DNA of 64,000 nt, from positions 19,722 to 83,721 of the forward strand of contig JAIXKR010000041.1 in assembly GCA_026932235.1 (NCBI GenBank). Direction: 5' to 3'. Positions 54,754-64,000 of the stretch are shown piece after piece; within the stretch, counting starts at the first letter, position 1; each line of letters starts with the position of its first letter. Made by a program: the position numbers and the translations under genes. The notes under the pieces were generated by a model. The model searched no databases. It was not told the origin of the DNA and worked only from the letters and a program-made list of their open reading frames with translations. The stretch is from Burkholderiales bacterium (GTDB lineage Bacteria; Pseudomonadota; Gammaproteobacteria; Burkholderiales; Burkholderiaceae_C).

Positions 54754-55365
54754 ATGACCGAGCCCCTGTTCCGGCTGCTGGGCAGCCCGGTGACGCCGCT
54801 CGAGCTGCTGGCCTTCGTGCTCGCGCTCTGGATGGTGGGCTGCAATCTGCGCGTGAACGCGCTCGCCTGGCCGCTGGCGATGGCCTCGTCGGCCTTGTAC
54901 GGCTGGCTTTTCCTGCATAGCCGGCTCTACGGCGAGGCCTCGCTGCAACTGCTCTTCATCGTCGTCGCCGCCTGGGGCTGGCGGCAGTGGCTGGCCGGCC
55001 GCGGCAGCGACGGCCAGCCGCTGCGCGTGCATCGCCTGGGCACACGGCAGCGCCTGCAGGTGCTGGCGGCGACGCTCGCGGCCTGGCCGCTGGTGGCTCT
55101 GCTGCTGCAGCACGCCACCGATTCGGACGTTCCCTGGCTCGACGCCCTGCCCACCGTGGGCAGCATCACCGGGCAGTTCCTGCTCGGGCGCAAGCTGGTC
55201 GAGAACTGGCCGACCTGGCTCGCCGTCAACCTCGTGAGCGTGCTCCTGTTCGCGGTCAAGGGCTTGTGGCTGACGGTGCTCCTCTACGCCCTCTTCGCGC
55301 TGCTCTCGGTGGTCGGGTGGCGTGCCTGGCGGCGGCTGCAGGCGCTCGGGGCGGCGCATGGCTGA
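54754..55365 (+). CDS. pnuC: Nicotinamide riboside transporter PnuC
   Basis: PnuC imports nicotinamide riboside for NAD synthesis. The 203-residue membrane protein has about seven hydrophobic segments and the family motifs VNALAWPLAMASSALYGWLF and WLAVNLVSVLLFAVKGL, where the tryptophan and asparagine positions bind the base. Its end overlaps the next gene, a NadR-like kinase, by eight bases. Confidence 0.94.
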   Translation: MTEPLFRLLGSPVTPLELLAFVLALWMVGCNLRVNALAWPLAMASSALYGWLFLHSRLYGEASLQLLFIVVAAWGWRQWLAGRGSDGQPLRVHRLGTRQRLQVLAATLAAWPLVALLLQHATDSDVPWLDALPTVGSITGQFLLGRKLVENWPTWLAVNLVSVLLFAVKGLWLTVLLYALFALLSVVGWRAWRRLQALGAAHG

Positions 55366-55993
55366 GGCCGTCGTCGTCGCCTTCGTCGGTGCCGAGAGCA
55401 CCGGCAAGACCGCGCTCGCGCAGGCATTGGCGCAGCGGCTGGCGCGCGAGCACGGCCTGCGCGCGACCTGGGTACCCGAGTGGCTGAGGCCCTGGTGCGA
55501 CGAGCACGGCCGCACGCCGCGGCGGCACGAGCAGGCCGAGATCGCAGCCGCGCAGACGGCACTCATCGACCAAGCCGCGTGCACGCACGACATCGTCTTC
55601 GCCGACACCACCGCGCTCATGACCGCGGTCTACAGCCACATCGTCTTCGGCGACGACTCGCTGGATGCGATGGCGGTGGCCGCGCACCGCCGCTGCGGCC
55701 TCACCCTGCTCACCGGCCTGGACATGCCCTGGGAGCCCGATGGCCTGCAGCGCGAGGGTCCGCACGTGCGCCCCCCGGTGGACGCGCGGCTGCGCACGCT
55801 GCTGCACGCGCACGGCTTCGCCTATTCGGTGATCCTCGGCCAGGGCGCGCAACGCGAGCAGGCGGCGCTGCAGGCGCTGGCCTTCGCGCGGCCAGGGCTG
55901 TCGGCGCTGCGCGGCGCCGCATCGCCTGTGCCCGCGCGGCAGCGCGCTACTGCAGCGAACGGCTTGCCGGCGGCTGGTTGCGCTGCGGCGTGA
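55358..55993 (+). CDS. NadR-like ribosylnicotinamide kinase (AAA family ATPase)
   Basis: A 211-residue P-loop kinase matching the C-terminal kinase domain of NadR, which phosphorylates nicotinamide riboside to NMN and so traps it after PnuC uptake. Walker A is GAESTGKTALA, followed by EWLRPWCDEHG. It lacks the HTH and NMN adenylyltransferase domains of full NadR. ATG 55358 lies inside the pnuC end, so both are coupled. The 3' end overlaps hslO on the other strand by 47 bases; the true stop may be nearer 55900. Confidence 0.85.
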   Translation: MAEAVVVAFVGAESTGKTALAQALAQRLAREHGLRATWVPEWLRPWCDEHGRTPRRHEQAEIAAAQTALIDQAACTHDIVFADTTALMTAVYSHIVFGDDSLDAMAVAAHRRCGLTLLTGLDMPWEPDGLQREGPHVRPPVDARLRTLLHAHGFAYSVILGQGAQREQAALQALAFARPGLSALRGAASPVPARQRATAANGLPAAGCAAA

Positions 55994-56873
55994 AGAGCTC
56001 GCCGACGTCGACGGCGTCGAAGCGGTACTGCGTCCCGCAGAACTCGCAGCCGACTTCGACCACGCCGCGCTCGGCGATCAGGCTCTCGCTGTCCTCGCGT
56101 CCGAGCCCGCGCAGCATGCCGCGCACGCGTTCGCGCGAGCAGGTGCAGACAAAGCGCGGCGCAAGCGGCTCGAAGCGCCGCAGCGGCTCCTGCCAGAAGA
56201 GGCGGTGCAGCAGCGTCGCCGCATCCAGGCTCAGCAGTTCCTCGCGCGACAAGGTCGCGCCCAGCATGGCGATGCGCTGGAAGGCCTCGTCGGCGGCAGC
56301 ATCCTCCTGCGCCGAGGGCAGGCGCTGCAGCAGCAGGCCGGCGGCGGCCTGGGCGTCGGCAGCCAGCACGAGGCGCGTCTGCAGCTGCTCCGACTGCTGC
56401 ATGTAGTGCTCGAGCATGGCGGCCACGCTGCGCAGGCGGCTGCCGTCGGGCGCTCGCAGCGGCACGATGCCCTGGTAGGGCTGCTGCCCGGGCTGCCTGT
56501 CCTTGGGGTCGAGCGTGATCGCGCAGCGTCCCTTGCCGTGCGCGTCGAGCAATGCCGAGAGGTCGGCACCCGCCTCGACCTCGCCCACGACCGTCGCGGT
56601 GGCCCGAAAGGCCAGCTCCGGCTGCACCTCGGCGACCGCCAGCTTCACCGGCCCGTCGCCGAAGACCTGCAGCACGAGCGCGCCCTTGAACTTCAGGTTG
56701 GCCTGCATGAGCACGGCCGCGGCCGTCATCTCGCCCAGCATCGAACGCAGCTCGGGCGCGAAGGGCGCGCGCTCGGCGCGCCGGCGCAGCAAGTCCTGCC
56801 AGCCCTCGTCCAGGCGCACCAGCATGCCGCGCACGGGCTGGCCCTCGAAGACGAACTTGTGCAGTTCAGACAT
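55947..56873 (-). CDS. hslO: Redox-regulated holdase chaperone Hsp33
   Basis: Hsp33 is an oxidation-activated chaperone that binds unfolding proteins under oxidative stress. The 308-residue protein has C243 and C245 (CTCSRE) and C276 and C279 (CEFCG), the four cysteines that bind zinc and form disulphides on activation. The start is ATG 56873, eight bases inside the upstream gene's end; the earlier frame lacks homology. Confidence 0.96.
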   Translation of the reverse strand: MSELHKFVFEGQPVRGMLVRLDEGWQDLLRRRAERAPFAPELRSMLGEMTAAAVLMQANLKFKGALVLQVFGDGPVKLAVAEVQPELAFRATATVVGEVEAGADLSALLDAHGKGRCAITLDPKDRQPGQQPYQGIVPLRAPDGSRLRSVAAMLEHYMQQSEQLQTRLVLAADAQAAAGLLLQRLPSAQEDAAADEAFQRIAMLGATLSREELLSLDAATLLHRLFWQEPLRRFEPLAPRFVCTCSRERVRGMLRGLGREDSESLIAERGVVEVGCEFCGTQYRFDAVDVGELFTPQRNQPPASRSLQ

Positions 56874-57414
56874 CGCCCGCGTCCACGTGGCGGGCCTCGT
56901 CGCGGTGTCGCTGCGCATGCTGCACGTAGCCGGCTGCGCTCTGCGCCAGACCTTCGATCTCCTCGGCCGTGAGCGCGCGCACGAGCTTGGCCGGCCGCCC
57001 CATGATCATCGAGCCGTCGGGAAAGCTCTTGCCCTGGGTCACCAGCGATCCCGCGCCGACGAGGCAGTGGCGGCCGATGCGCGCGCCGTTGAGGATCACC
57101 GACTGGATGCCCACGAGCGAGCCGTCGCCGATGGTGCAGCCGTGCAGCATGCACTGGTGGCCGACGGTGACGCCGGCACCGATGTCGAGCACGAAACCCG
57201 GGTCGGTGTGCAGCACGCTGCCGTCCTGCACGTTGCTGCCTTCGCCGATGCGGATGAGGTCGTTGTCGGCGCGCAGCGTGCAGCCATACCAGACGCTGCT
57301 GTACGGCGCGAGCTCCACGCGCCCGATGACGCTCGCGCTCCCGGCCACCCAGGCCGTGGGCGCCACGTTCGGCGCATGCGCTCCGATTCGAATGAGGGCC
57401 AATGCCGTCTCCAA
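56866..57414 (-). CDS. Gamma-carbonic anhydrase-like left-handed beta-helix protein
   Basis: A 182-residue hexapeptide-repeat protein of the gamma-carbonic anhydrase family (YrdA/PaaY-like). It has repeats such as VGSASVIGRV and IGAGVTVGHQ, and metal-binding histidines in HTDPG and GHQCMLHGC. Activity as a true carbonic anhydrase is unproven for most members. Its end overlaps hslO by eight bases, so they are coupled. The 73-base divergent gap to the MFS gene holds both promoters. Confidence 0.93.
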   Translation of the reverse strand: METALALIRIGAHAPNVAPTAWVAGSASVIGRVELAPYSSVWYGCTLRADNDLIRIGEGSNVQDGSVLHTDPGFVLDIGAGVTVGHQCMLHGCTIGDGSLVGIQSVILNGARIGRHCLVGAGSLVTQGKSFPDGSMIMGRPAKLVRALTAEEIEGLAQSAAGYVQHAQRHRDEARHVDAGDV

Positions 57415-57487
57415 GCCCGTCCACCCGGGGCGAAAGGGATAATTCTAGGGATGGATCGGTGACCGCCATCCGATCGCGCCGACGCCC

Positions 57488-58759
57488 TTGGACCCCGCCA
57501 ACCCTGCCGCAGCCGACGGCCCCGACCGCGCCGATCGCCTCTTCGCCCAGCGCAGCTTCCTGCACCTGTGGGTGGCGCGGGTGGCCGGCACCGCGGGCAG
57601 CCAGATCCTCATGCTGGCGCTGGGCTGGCAGATGTACGAGCTCACCGGCTCGGCCTGGGACCTGGGGCTGGTGGGCCTGCTGCAGTTCCTTCCGGCGCTG
57701 CCGCTGCTGCTGCCGGTAGGGCAGGCGATCGACCGCTTCGACCGCGCGCGCCTGCTCGCGCTGTGCCTGGCCTGCCAGGTCGGCATCGCCGCGGCGCTGC
57801 TGCTGGCCGAGCACGGCGGGCAGATGTCGCGCGCCACGCTGCTTGCCGTCTCGGTGGCCATCGGCGTCATGCGCGCGATCCAGATGCCCACGCAACAGGC
57901 CCTGGTGCCGATGCTCGTGCCGCCGCCGTTGCTCGCGCGAGCGATGGCCTTCAGCGCCGCGGGAATCCAGGCGGCGATCATCGGCGGCCCGGCGCTGGGC
58001 GGCCTGCTCTTCGTCGCCGGCACGAAGACGGTCTACGCCAGCTGCGTGCTGCTGTTCGCGCTCGCCACCGCCTTCGTCGCGCTGGGCGTGCGCTACCGGC
58101 ACGAGCGCGTGGCGCAAGCGGCGGGGCTGGATTCGCTGCTCGCCGGGCTGCGCTTCGTGTTCGCGAACAAGATCGTGCTCGGCGCGATCTCGCTGGACCT
58201 CTTCGCGGTGCTGCTGGGCGGCGCCACCGCGCTGCTGCCGATGTTCGCGAAGGACATCCTGCTGGTCGGGCCCACGGGCCTGGGGCTGCTGCGCGCGGCG
58301 CCCGCGGTCGGCGCGCTTGCGATGTCGATCGCGCTCACGCGCTGGACCATCCGCCGCCGCACCGGGCCGCTGCTGCTGGGCTCGGTCGCCTTCTACGGCC
58401 TCACGATGCTGGTCTTCGGCTGGACGACCTCGTTCTGGATCGCGATGGCCGCGCTCGCGCTCGGCGGTGCCGCGGACATGGTCAGCGTCGTCATCCGCCA
58501 GACGCTGGTGCAGCTCGACACCCCCGACGAGATGCGCGGACGCGTCAGCGCCGTCAATTCCGTCTTCATCGGCGCGAGCAACCAGCTCGGCGAGTTCCGC
58601 GCCGGGACGGTGGCCGAATTCATCGGTCCGGTGGGTTCGGTGCTGCTGGGAGGCGTGGGCACCTGCATCGTCGCCGCCCTGTGGTGGCGCGGCTTCCCGA
58701 CCCTGGCGACGCGCGACGCGATGATCGAGGGCCAGTCGCCGACCCGCCCGGTCTCCTGA
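57488..58759 (+). CDS. MFS transporter
   Basis: A 423-residue major facilitator of the EntS-like/MFS_3 group with about twelve hydrophobic segments. Features include [22 protein letters not shown] at helix 1 and the loop [11 protein letters not shown] between helices 2 and 3. The substrate cannot be told; relatives export drugs or siderophores. The start is TTG 57488 as no ATG fits in frame upstream; there is no strong ribosome site, so the start is uncertain. It converges with cysQ. Confidence 0.9.
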   Translation: MDPANPAAADGPDRADRLFAQRSFLHLWVARVAGTAGSQILMLALGWQMYELTGSAWDLGLVGLLQFLPALPLLLPVGQAIDRFDRARLLALCLACQVGIAAALLLAEHGGQMSRATLLAVSVAIGVMRAIQMPTQQALVPMLVPPPLLARAMAFSAAGIQAAIIGGPALGGLLFVAGTKTVYASCVLLFALATAFVALGVRYRHERVAQAAGLDSLLAGLRFVFANKIVLGAISLDLFAVLLGGATALLPMFAKDILLVGPTGLGLLRAAPAVGALAMSIALTRWTIRRRTGPLLLGSVAFYGLTMLVFGWTTSFWIAMAALALGGAADMVSVVIRQTLVQLDTPDEMRGRVSAVNSVFIGASNQLGEFRAGTVAEFIGPVGSVLLGGVGTCIVAALWWRGFPTLATRDAMIEGQSPTRPVS

Positions 58760-58776
58760 CCGCAGGGGGCGAGCCC

Positions 58777-59562
58777 TCAAGCCCCGCCGCGGGCGACGAA
58801 GTGCGGGTTCTGGAATCCCGGCTTGCCGTAGCGCAGCGGCTGGCCGTCGAGCGTGCACACGCTGCCGCCGGCCGCAGCCAGGACCGCGTGCCCGGCGGCG
58901 ATGTCCCACTCCATCGTGCGCCCAAGGCGCGGATAGAGATCGGCCTGCCCCGCCGCCAGCAGGCACAGCTTGAGCGACGAACCGGCGTCCACGCGACGCG
59001 CCACGCGTTTGCCCGCGAGGAAGGCCTCGAGTGCCGCGACGTCGGCGTGCGAGCGGCTGGCGACCACCGTGGCGCCCTCGTCGGGCGGGGCGCGCACGGC
59101 GATCGCGCGTCGGCCGGCATCGTCCTCGACCCAGGCGCCCTGCCCCGCGACGCCCGCGTACACGCGGCCGAGGGCGGGTGCGGCGACGACGCCGAGCACC
59201 GGCGCGCCCTGCTCGACGAGGGCGACGTTGACGGTGAACTCGCCGTTGCGGGCGATGAACTCCTTCGTGCCGTCGAGTGGATCGACGAGCCAGAAGCGCG
59301 CCGCCGCGCCGCCGTCGATCGCATCCATCTCGCCGCGCGCGGCCATCTCCTCGGCGACCACGGGAACGCCCGGCGCCAGCGCGCGCAAGGCCGGGACGAT
59401 GAGCGCCTCGGCGCGCTCGTCGGCCTCGGTCACCGGCGAGTCGTCGGCCTTGGCGTGCACCGCGAAGTCGCGCCCGTAGACGCTCGCCACCACGGCGCTG
59501 GCCGCGCGCACGATCGCCACCACTTCGTCCAGCCCCGGTCGCCGGGGTTCGCCCGCACGCAT
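58777..59562 (-). CDS. cysQ: 3'(2'),5'-bisphosphate nucleotidase CysQ
   Basis: CysQ removes the 3'-phosphate from PAP and PAPS, clearing the by-product of sulfate activation. The 261-residue inositol-phosphatase-fold protein has the metal motifs [17 protein letters not shown] and [13 protein letters not shown] and the C-terminal [18 protein letters not shown] 59562 is given, but the adjacent in-frame GTG (59565) has a better distance from GGAGGA. It is divergent from cysD, the matching biosynthesis gene, with a 157-base gap that may contain a CysB site. Confidence 0.94.
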   Translation of the reverse strand: MRAGEPRRPGLDEVVAIVRAASAVVASVYGRDFAVHAKADDSPVTEADERAEALIVPALRALAPGVPVVAEEMAARGEMDAIDGGAAARFWLVDPLDGTKEFIARNGEFTVNVALVEQGAPVLGVVAAPALGRVYAGVAGQGAWVEDDAGRRAIAVRAPPDEGATVVASRSHADVAALEAFLAGKRVARRVDAGSSLKLCLLAAGQADLYPRLGRTMEWDIAAGHAVLAAAGGSVCTLDGQPLRYGKPGFQNPHFVARGGA

Positions 59563-59719
59563 CACGACGACGGTCCTCCCGCGCCGATCGTAGCCGCGCC
59601 GCCGGGTGCGCACGCCACGGATTTGCTTATGAAAACTCGGTCTGTCGCACGCGACGCGGCCGCGGAATACTCGCTACCCTTTCCCGGGCCGCGAGCGGCG
59701 CGCCCACCCGAGACCGTCC

Positions 59720-60637
59720 ATGCTTCGAACCCTCGAGTCCCGCCTCACCCACCTGCAGAGCCTGGAAGCCGAAAGCATCCACATCCTGCGCGAAGTGGTG
59801 GCCGAGTGCGAGCGCCCGGTGATGCTGTACTCGATCGGCAAGGACTCGGCGGTGATGCTGCGCCTGGCGCAGAAGGCCTTCCACCCGGCGCCGCCGCCGT
59901 TTCCGCTGCTGCACGTGGACACGACGTGGAAGTTCCGCGCCATGTACGCGCTGCGCGACCGCATGGCGCGCGAGCTCGGCATGGACCTGCTCGTGCACCA
60001 CAACCCCGAGGCGCTGGCGCGCGGCATCAACCCCTTCGACCACGGCTCGGCGCTGCACACCGACCTGTGGAAGACCCAGGGCCTGAAGCAGGCGCTGGAC
60101 AAGCACGGCTTCGACGCCGCCTTCGGCGGCGCGCGCCGCGACGAGGAGAAGAGCCGCGCCAAGGAACGCGTCTTCAGCTTCCGCAACGCGCAGCACCAGT
60201 GGGACCCGAAGAACCAGCGCCCCGAGCTCTGGAACCTCTACAACAGCCGCAAGCACCCCGGCGAGTCGATCCGCGTCTTCCCCTTGAGCAACTGGACCGA
60301 ACTCGACGTGTGGGAATACATCCGCCAGGAGCGCATCCCCATCGTGCCCCTGTACTTCGCCGCCCTGCGCCCGGTGGTGCAGCGCGCGGGCACGCTCATC
60401 ATGGTCGACGACGAGCGCATGCGGCTGCGCCCGGGCGAAGAGCCGGTGATGAAGCAGGTGCGCTTTCGCACCCTGGGCTGCTGGCCGCTTTCGGGCGCCA
60501 TCGAATCGCAGGCCCAGACCCTGGACGACATCATTCGCGAGATGCAGCACTCGCGCAGCAGCGAGCGCCAGGGCCGCCTCATCGACCACGACCAGGCCGC
60601 CTCGATGGAGAAGAAGAAGCAGGAGGGCTACTTCTGA
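59720..60637 (+). CDS. cysD: Sulfate adenylyltransferase subunit 2 CysD
   Basis: CysD is the catalytic ATP sulfurylase subunit that adenylates sulfate to APS. The 305-residue PP-loop protein has [13 protein letters not shown] as the PP-loop, [20 protein letters not shown] and [13 protein letters not shown]. Its stop overlaps the cysNC start by one base (TGATG). Confidence 0.97.
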   Translation: MLRTLESRLTHLQSLEAESIHILREVVAECERPVMLYSIGKDSAVMLRLAQKAFHPAPPPFPLLHVDTTWKFRAMYALRDRMARELGMDLLVHHNPEALARGINPFDHGSALHTDLWKTQGLKQALDKHGFDAAFGGARRDEEKSRAKERVFSFRNAQHQWDPKNQRPELWNLYNSRKHPGESIRVFPLSNWTELDVWEYIRQERIPIVPLYFAALRPVVQRAGTLIMVDDERMRLRPGEEPVMKQVRFRTLGCWPLSGAIESQAQTLDDIIREMQHSRSSERQGRLIDHDQAASMEKKKQEGYF

Positions 60638-62508
60638 TGGACCTCGCCCACGGCCTGCCGCGCGACAAGGGCCTGCTGCGCTTCATCACCTGCGGCTCCG
60701 TCGACGACGGCAAGAGCACCCTCATCGGGCGCCTGCTCTACGACAGCAAGGCGCTGCTGCAGGACCAGCTCGCCGCCGTCGAGCAGGACTCGCGCAGATG
60801 GGGCACGCAAGGCCAGGCGATCGACTTCGCGCTGCTCGTGGACGGACTGGCGGCCGAACGCGAGCAAGGCATCACCATCGACGTCGCCTACCGCTACTTC
60901 GCCACGGAGCGGCGCAAGTTCATCGTCGCCGACACCCCCGGGCACGAGCAGTACACGCGCAACATGGTCACCGGCGCCTCCAGCGCCGACGTCGCCGTCA
61001 TCCTCGTCGATGCGCGCAAGGGCGTGCTCGAGCAGACGCGCCGGCACGGCTTCCTCGTGCACCTCATCGGCATCCGTCAGGTCGTGCTGGCCGTCAACAA
61101 GATGGACCTCGTCGGCCACGAGCAGGGGGTCTTCGCGCACATCGACGCCGACTACCGCGCCTTCGCCGCACGCCTCGGGCCGGCGCAGGTGACGAGCATC
61201 CCCCTGTCCGCGCTCAGCGGAGCCAACATCGTCGGCAAGAGCGCCGCAATGCCCTGGTACACGGGCCCGGCGCTGCTGCCCTTCCTCGAAGCCTGCGAAG
61301 TCGACGAGACGCGGCTGCGGCGCCAGCCGCTGCGGCTGCCCGTCCAGTGGGTCAACCGCCCCAGCCTCGACTTCCGCGGCTACTGCGGCCAGCTCGCCAG
61401 CGGCGTCCTGGAAGCCGGGCAGCCCGTGCGCATCCTGCCCTCCGGGCGGCAGACGCGCGTGGCGCGCATCGTCGACATCGACGGCGACCGCCCGCGGGCG
61501 CAGGCCGGCGAGTCCGTGACCTTCACGCTCGAGGACGAGGTCGACCTCTCGCGCGGCGATCTCGTCTGCGCCATCGACAGCCCCGCCGAGGTCGCCGACC
61601 AGTTCGAATGCACGCTGGTGTGGATGGCCGACGAGCCCATGCTCCCGGGCCGGCCCTACCTCGTGAAGATCGGCACGCGCACGCTGGGCGCCACCGTCAC
61701 CGAACCCAAGTACAAGCTCAACGTCAACACGCTGGAGCACCTGGCGGCCAAGCAGCTGGACCTGAACGAGATCGGCGTCTGCAACCTGGCGCTGGATCGC
61801 GCCGTGCCCTTCGACGCCTACGCCGACAACCGCGCCACCGGCGGCTTCATCGTCATCGACCGCATGACGAACAACACCGTGGGCGCGGGCATGCTGCACT
61901 TCGCGCTGCGGCGCGCGCACAACATCCACCCCCAGCACCTGGACGTGGACCGCGCCGCGCGCAGCGCCATCAAGGGACAGGAGCCCGTGCTGCTGTGGTT
62001 CACCGGGCTCTCCGGCGCGGGCAAGAGCACGATCGCCAACCTGGTGGAGAAGAAGCTGCTGGCCCAGGGGCGGCACAGCTACCTGCTGGACGGCGACAAC
62101 GTGCGCCATGGGCTGAACAAGGACCTGGGGTTCAGCGCCGCGGACAGGGTCGAGAACATCCGCCGCGTCGCCGAGGTGGCCAGGCTGATGGTGGACGCCG
62201 GGCTCATCGTGCTCACCGCCTTCATCAGCCCCTTCCGGGCCGAGCGCCGCATGGCGCGCGCGCTGCTGCCGCAGGGCCGCTTCATCGAGGTGCACGTGGA
62301 CACGCCGCTTTCCGTGGCCGAAGCGCGCGACGTCAAGGGGCTGTACGCCAAGGCGCGGCGCGGCGAGCTCAAGAACTTCACCGGCATCGATTCGCCCTAC
62401 GAGCCGCCCGAGGCCCCCGAGCTGCGCGTGGACACCTCGACGATGAGCGTCGAGGAAGCGGCCGGGCAGGTGCTGGCGCTGCTGCGGGCGCGCGGATCGA
62501 TCGGCTGA
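60637..62508 (+). CDS. cysNC: Bifunctional sulfate adenylyltransferase subunit 1 / APS kinase CysNC
   Basis: A 623-residue fusion. Residues 1-440 are CysN, the GTPase subunit of ATP sulfurylase: G1 [10 protein letters not shown] near 21-30, the G3 DTPGH motif and the NKMD motif. From about 450 on is CysC, the APS kinase that makes PAPS: Walker A GLSGAGKS at 457-464, [10 protein letters not shown] and [14 protein letters not shown] 60637 overlaps the cysD stop. CysD binds this protein, while CysQ removes the PAP formed later. Confidence 0.97.
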   Translation: MDLAHGLPRDKGLLRFITCGSVDDGKSTLIGRLLYDSKALLQDQLAAVEQDSRRWGTQGQAIDFALLVDGLAAEREQGITIDVAYRYFATERRKFIVADTPGHEQYTRNMVTGASSADVAVILVDARKGVLEQTRRHGFLVHLIGIRQVVLAVNKMDLVGHEQGVFAHIDADYRAFAARLGPAQVTSIPLSALSGANIVGKSAAMPWYTGPALLPFLEACEVDETRLRRQPLRLPVQWVNRPSLDFRGYCGQLASGVLEAGQPVRILPSGRQTRVARIVDIDGDRPRAQAGESVTFTLEDEVDLSRGDLVCAIDSPAEVADQFECTLVWMADEPMLPGRPYLVKIGTRTLGATVTEPKYKLNVNTLEHLAAKQLDLNEIGVCNLALDRAVPFDAYADNRATGGFIVIDRMTNNTVGAGMLHFALRRAHNIHPQHLDVDRAARSAIKGQEPVLLWFTGLSGAGKSTIANLVEKKLLAQGRHSYLLDGDNVRHGLNKDLGFSAADRVENIRRVAEVARLMVDAGLIVLTAFISPFRAERRMARALLPQGRFIEVHVDTPLSVAEARDVKGLYAKARRGELKNFTGIDSPYEPPEAPELRVDTSTMSVEEAAGQVLALLRARGSIG

Positions 62509-62527
62509 ACGCGACGGACCGCCGATC

Positions 62528-63316
62528 ATGGCGCTGGAATGGATCAACGTCGCCGCCGGGCTCGGCGTCGGCTTCGTCGTCGGCATGACCGGCGTCGGAG
62601 GCGGCGCGCTGATGACGCCCGTCCTCGTGCTGCTGCTGGGCGTGGCGCCGACGGTGGCCGTCGGCACCGATCTCTGGTTCGCCGCGATCACCAAGCTCGT
62701 GGGCGGCGCCCTGCATCAGCGCCGCGGCATCGTCGACTGGCAGGTGCTGCGCCGGCTGTGCGCAGGCAGCCTGCCGACCTCGGCGGCGCTGCTGCTGTGG
62801 CTGCACCTGAGCGCGGTCACGCCGATACGCAACGACTTGGTGCTGCGCCTGCTGGGCGCGGTGCTGCTGCTGACCGCGGTGGCGATGCTGCTCAAGGGGC
62901 GCGTCCATGCAAGAGGCCGCGCGCTGCGCCTGCAGGACAGCGCGCGCTTCAAGCGCTGGCAACCCGGGCTGACGGTGCTGGCCGGGGCGGTGCTGGGCGC
63001 CCTCGTGACGCTGACCTCGGTGGGCGCCGGCGCGCTCGGCGCGGTGATGCTGCTCTATCTCTATCCGCTGCGCATGACGCCGGCGCGCCTGGTGGCCACC
63101 GACATCGTGCACGCGGTGCCGCTAACGCTGCTGGCGGGCAGCGGCCACGCGCTGCTCGGGCACGTCGAACTCGGCTTGCTCGCGCAGTTGCTCCTGGGCT
63201 CCGTCCCCGGCGTGCTGCTGGGCGCAGCGGCTGCGCATCGTGCCCCCGAACGGCTGCTGCGCCGCGGCATCGCGCTCATGCTGCTGATCGTCGGCGGACG
63301 GCTGATCGGCGCCTGA
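62528..63316 (+). CDS. TauE/SafE (TSUP) family permease, possible sulfite exporter
   Basis: A 262-residue membrane protein of the TSUP family with about seven to eight hydrophobic segments. The starting pattern GVGFVVGMTGVGGGALMTPVLVL and the repeat LVTLTSVGAGALGAVMLLYLYP are family signatures. TSUP members move sulfite, sulfoacetate, taurine or sulfate. Placement 19 bases after cysNC suggests a sulfur oxyanion, perhaps sulfite or sulfate; this is inference. Confidence 0.88.
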   Translation: MALEWINVAAGLGVGFVVGMTGVGGGALMTPVLVLLLGVAPTVAVGTDLWFAAITKLVGGALHQRRGIVDWQVLRRLCAGSLPTSAALLLWLHLSAVTPIRNDLVLRLLGAVLLLTAVAMLLKGRVHARGRALRLQDSARFKRWQPGLTVLAGAVLGALVTLTSVGAGALGAVMLLYLYPLRMTPARLVATDIVHAVPLTLLAGSGHALLGHVELGLLAQLLLGSVPGVLLGAAAAHRAPERLLRRGIALMLLIVGGRLIGA

Positions 63317-63427
63317 GGCGCGCGGCCGCCGCCGCGCGGCGCACGGAAAGGCACCCCCGGCGGCGTGGATTAGCGCGCAACGCCATCGCGTAGGATGCGC
63401 ACCGACGCACTTCCGCATGATTCCGCC

Positions 63428-63787
63428 ATGAGCAGCCCCGCCTACGATCCCGCGCTCGACGACGAGGAGTTCTTCGCCTTCGAAGGTCCGCCCGAGCTGC
63501 GCAAGCCGGTCACCGAAGCGCTGGCGCGCGTGATCGATCCGGAACTGGCGATGAACATCGTCGACCTCGGCCTCGTCTACTTCGTCAGCATCCACGACAA
63601 GGAGGTGCGTGCGCACGTGACCATGACCTCCGCCGCCTGCCCGGTGGCCGACATCATCGTCGAGGACACGCGCCACGCGCTCATCGACGCGCTGCCCGGC
63701 AGCAGGATCGACGTCGAGCTGGTCTGGGAGCCCGAGTGGTCGCCCGACCGCATCAGCACGCGCGCCCGCCGCATCATGGGCGGATGA
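63428..63787 (+). CDS. DUF59/MIP18 family metal-sulfur cluster assembly protein
   Basis: A 119-residue protein of the DUF59 (SufT/PaaD-like) family, linked to maturation of Fe-S proteins. The motif VIDPELAMNIVDLGLVY is near residues 37-53 and the cysteine motif MTSAACPVAD near 75-84. Start ATG 63428. It overlaps the next gene by four bases (ATGA). The 111-base gap before it holds a GC-rich hairpin-like stretch after the TSUP stop and nothing else. Confidence 0.88.
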   Translation: MSSPAYDPALDDEEFFAFEGPPELRKPVTEALARVIDPELAMNIVDLGLVYFVSIHDKEVRAHVTMTSAACPVADIIVEDTRHALIDALPGSRIDVELVWEPEWSPDRISTRARRIMGG

Positions 63788-64000
63788 GCACCGGCCCCAA
63801 ACCCCTGTCGCCGGCCGCACGGCTGGCGATTCCGCTGCTCGTCGTGCTGGTGGCCAGCGCGCTGGTCAGCGGCATCAGCGGCGGCCTTCTTCGCGCCGGC
63901 CTCGAACTCACCGCCTTCGAAGGCTTCCGCTGGGTCGCGCCGGCGGTGATCTCGCACGCCGCGCTGATGATCGGCGGCTTCCTCGGCACCGTGATCAGCA
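63784..64000 (+). CDS. Integral membrane protein, 3' end outside window
   Basis: The first 72 codons of a gene that runs out of the window. Two hydrophobic segments are visible (IPLLVVLVASALVSGISGGLL near 15-35; AVISHAALMIGGFLGTVIS near 54-72). The SHAALMIGGFLGTVIS pattern recalls uncharacterised multi-pass proteins. ATG 63784 overlaps the DUF59 stop (ATGA). I cannot name it. Confidence 0.7.
   Translation, partial: MSTGPKPLSPAARLAIPLLVVLVASALVSGISGGLLRAGLELTAFEGFRWVAPAVISHAALMIGGFLGTVIS

Noticed and set aside
57568-60636. Very long open frame running upstream into cysNC (would give over 1600 residues)
   Set aside because: Only the part from 60637 matches CysN/CysC; the upstream stretch is antisense or off-frame to the MFS, cysQ and cysD genes and is low-complexity Arg/Ala-rich.

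Overview
The window is 64 kb of very GC-rich bacterial chromosome. Genes are tightly packed, several start at GTG or TTG, and many neighbours overlap by a few bases. The gene content points to a betaproteobacterium of the order Burkholderiales: the pyrG-kdsA-eno-ftsB block, a bacterial Bpt/Aat leucyltransferase pair, a LexA operator of the CTG-N10-CAG type, and an Mla-type operon followed by a PqiC-like lipoprotein. A Rubrivivax/Leptothrix-like or Comamonadaceae-like genome is my inference, not something the sequence proves. I see no tRNA, rRNA, CRISPR array, insertion sequence or phage gene. No stretch over 300 bases lacks a gene, except that 14268-14929 holds only gene remnants.

Layout. 1-10 kb: the 3' part of mfd, a frameshifted nitrilase, a TrpB2-type tryptophan synthase beta chain, oligopeptidase A, and a two-gene unit of rhombosortase plus its likely GlyGly-CTERM subtilase substrate. 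10-15 kb: a decayed yaeQ, an S9 prolyl oligopeptidase, the N-degron transferases aat and bpt, then a small graveyard (an SH3b gene and a secreted-protein fragment). 15-21 kb: a Nudix/metallo-beta-lactamase fusion with an alpha-methylacyl-CoA racemase, an EamA exporter, fabA-fabB and a UspA. 21-27 kb: a ZIP transporter, a Tat-exported dienelactone hydrolase-like protein, and mlaE-mlaF-mlaD plus a PqiC-like lipoprotein. 27-33 kb: an ATP-grasp enzyme divergent from egtD, then selD, a Hanks-type kinase and an asparaginase. 33-36 kb: lexA with two operators, two small unknown proteins and an AstE/AspA-like zinc hydrolase. 36-44 kb: a complete dipeptide/oligopeptide ABC operon with two tandem binding-protein paralogues. 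44-49 kb: a double-domain UspA, DUF1993, a hypothetical protein, a hybrid histidine kinase and a convergent FeeM/GNAT-like acyltransferase. 49-56 kb: cysK, pyrG, kdsA, a DUF1330 protein, eno, ftsB, pnuC and a NadR-like nicotinamide riboside kinase. 56-64 kb: hslO, a gamma-carbonic anhydrase-like protein, an MFS transporter, the sulfate-activation genes cysQ, cysD and cysNC, a TauE/SafE permease, a DUF59 Fe-S assembly protein and the start of a membrane protein.

How the genes work together. Recognisable teams are: PnuC with the riboside kinase (NAD salvage); CysD/CysNC/CysQ/CysK (sulfate to cysteine); FabA/FabB (anaerobic unsaturated fatty acid route); MlaEFD plus lipoprotein (lipid transport to or from the outer membrane); Aat/Bpt (N-degron tagging); and RrtA plus subtilase (C-terminal sorting of a secreted protease). 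The least explained parts are the ATP-grasp/egtD/selD block, which brings histidine trimethylation beside selenophosphate synthesis, the FeeM-like acyltransferase beside the sensor kinase, and the cluster of broken genes between 10 and 15 kb. No clearly novel defence or mobile system is visible.
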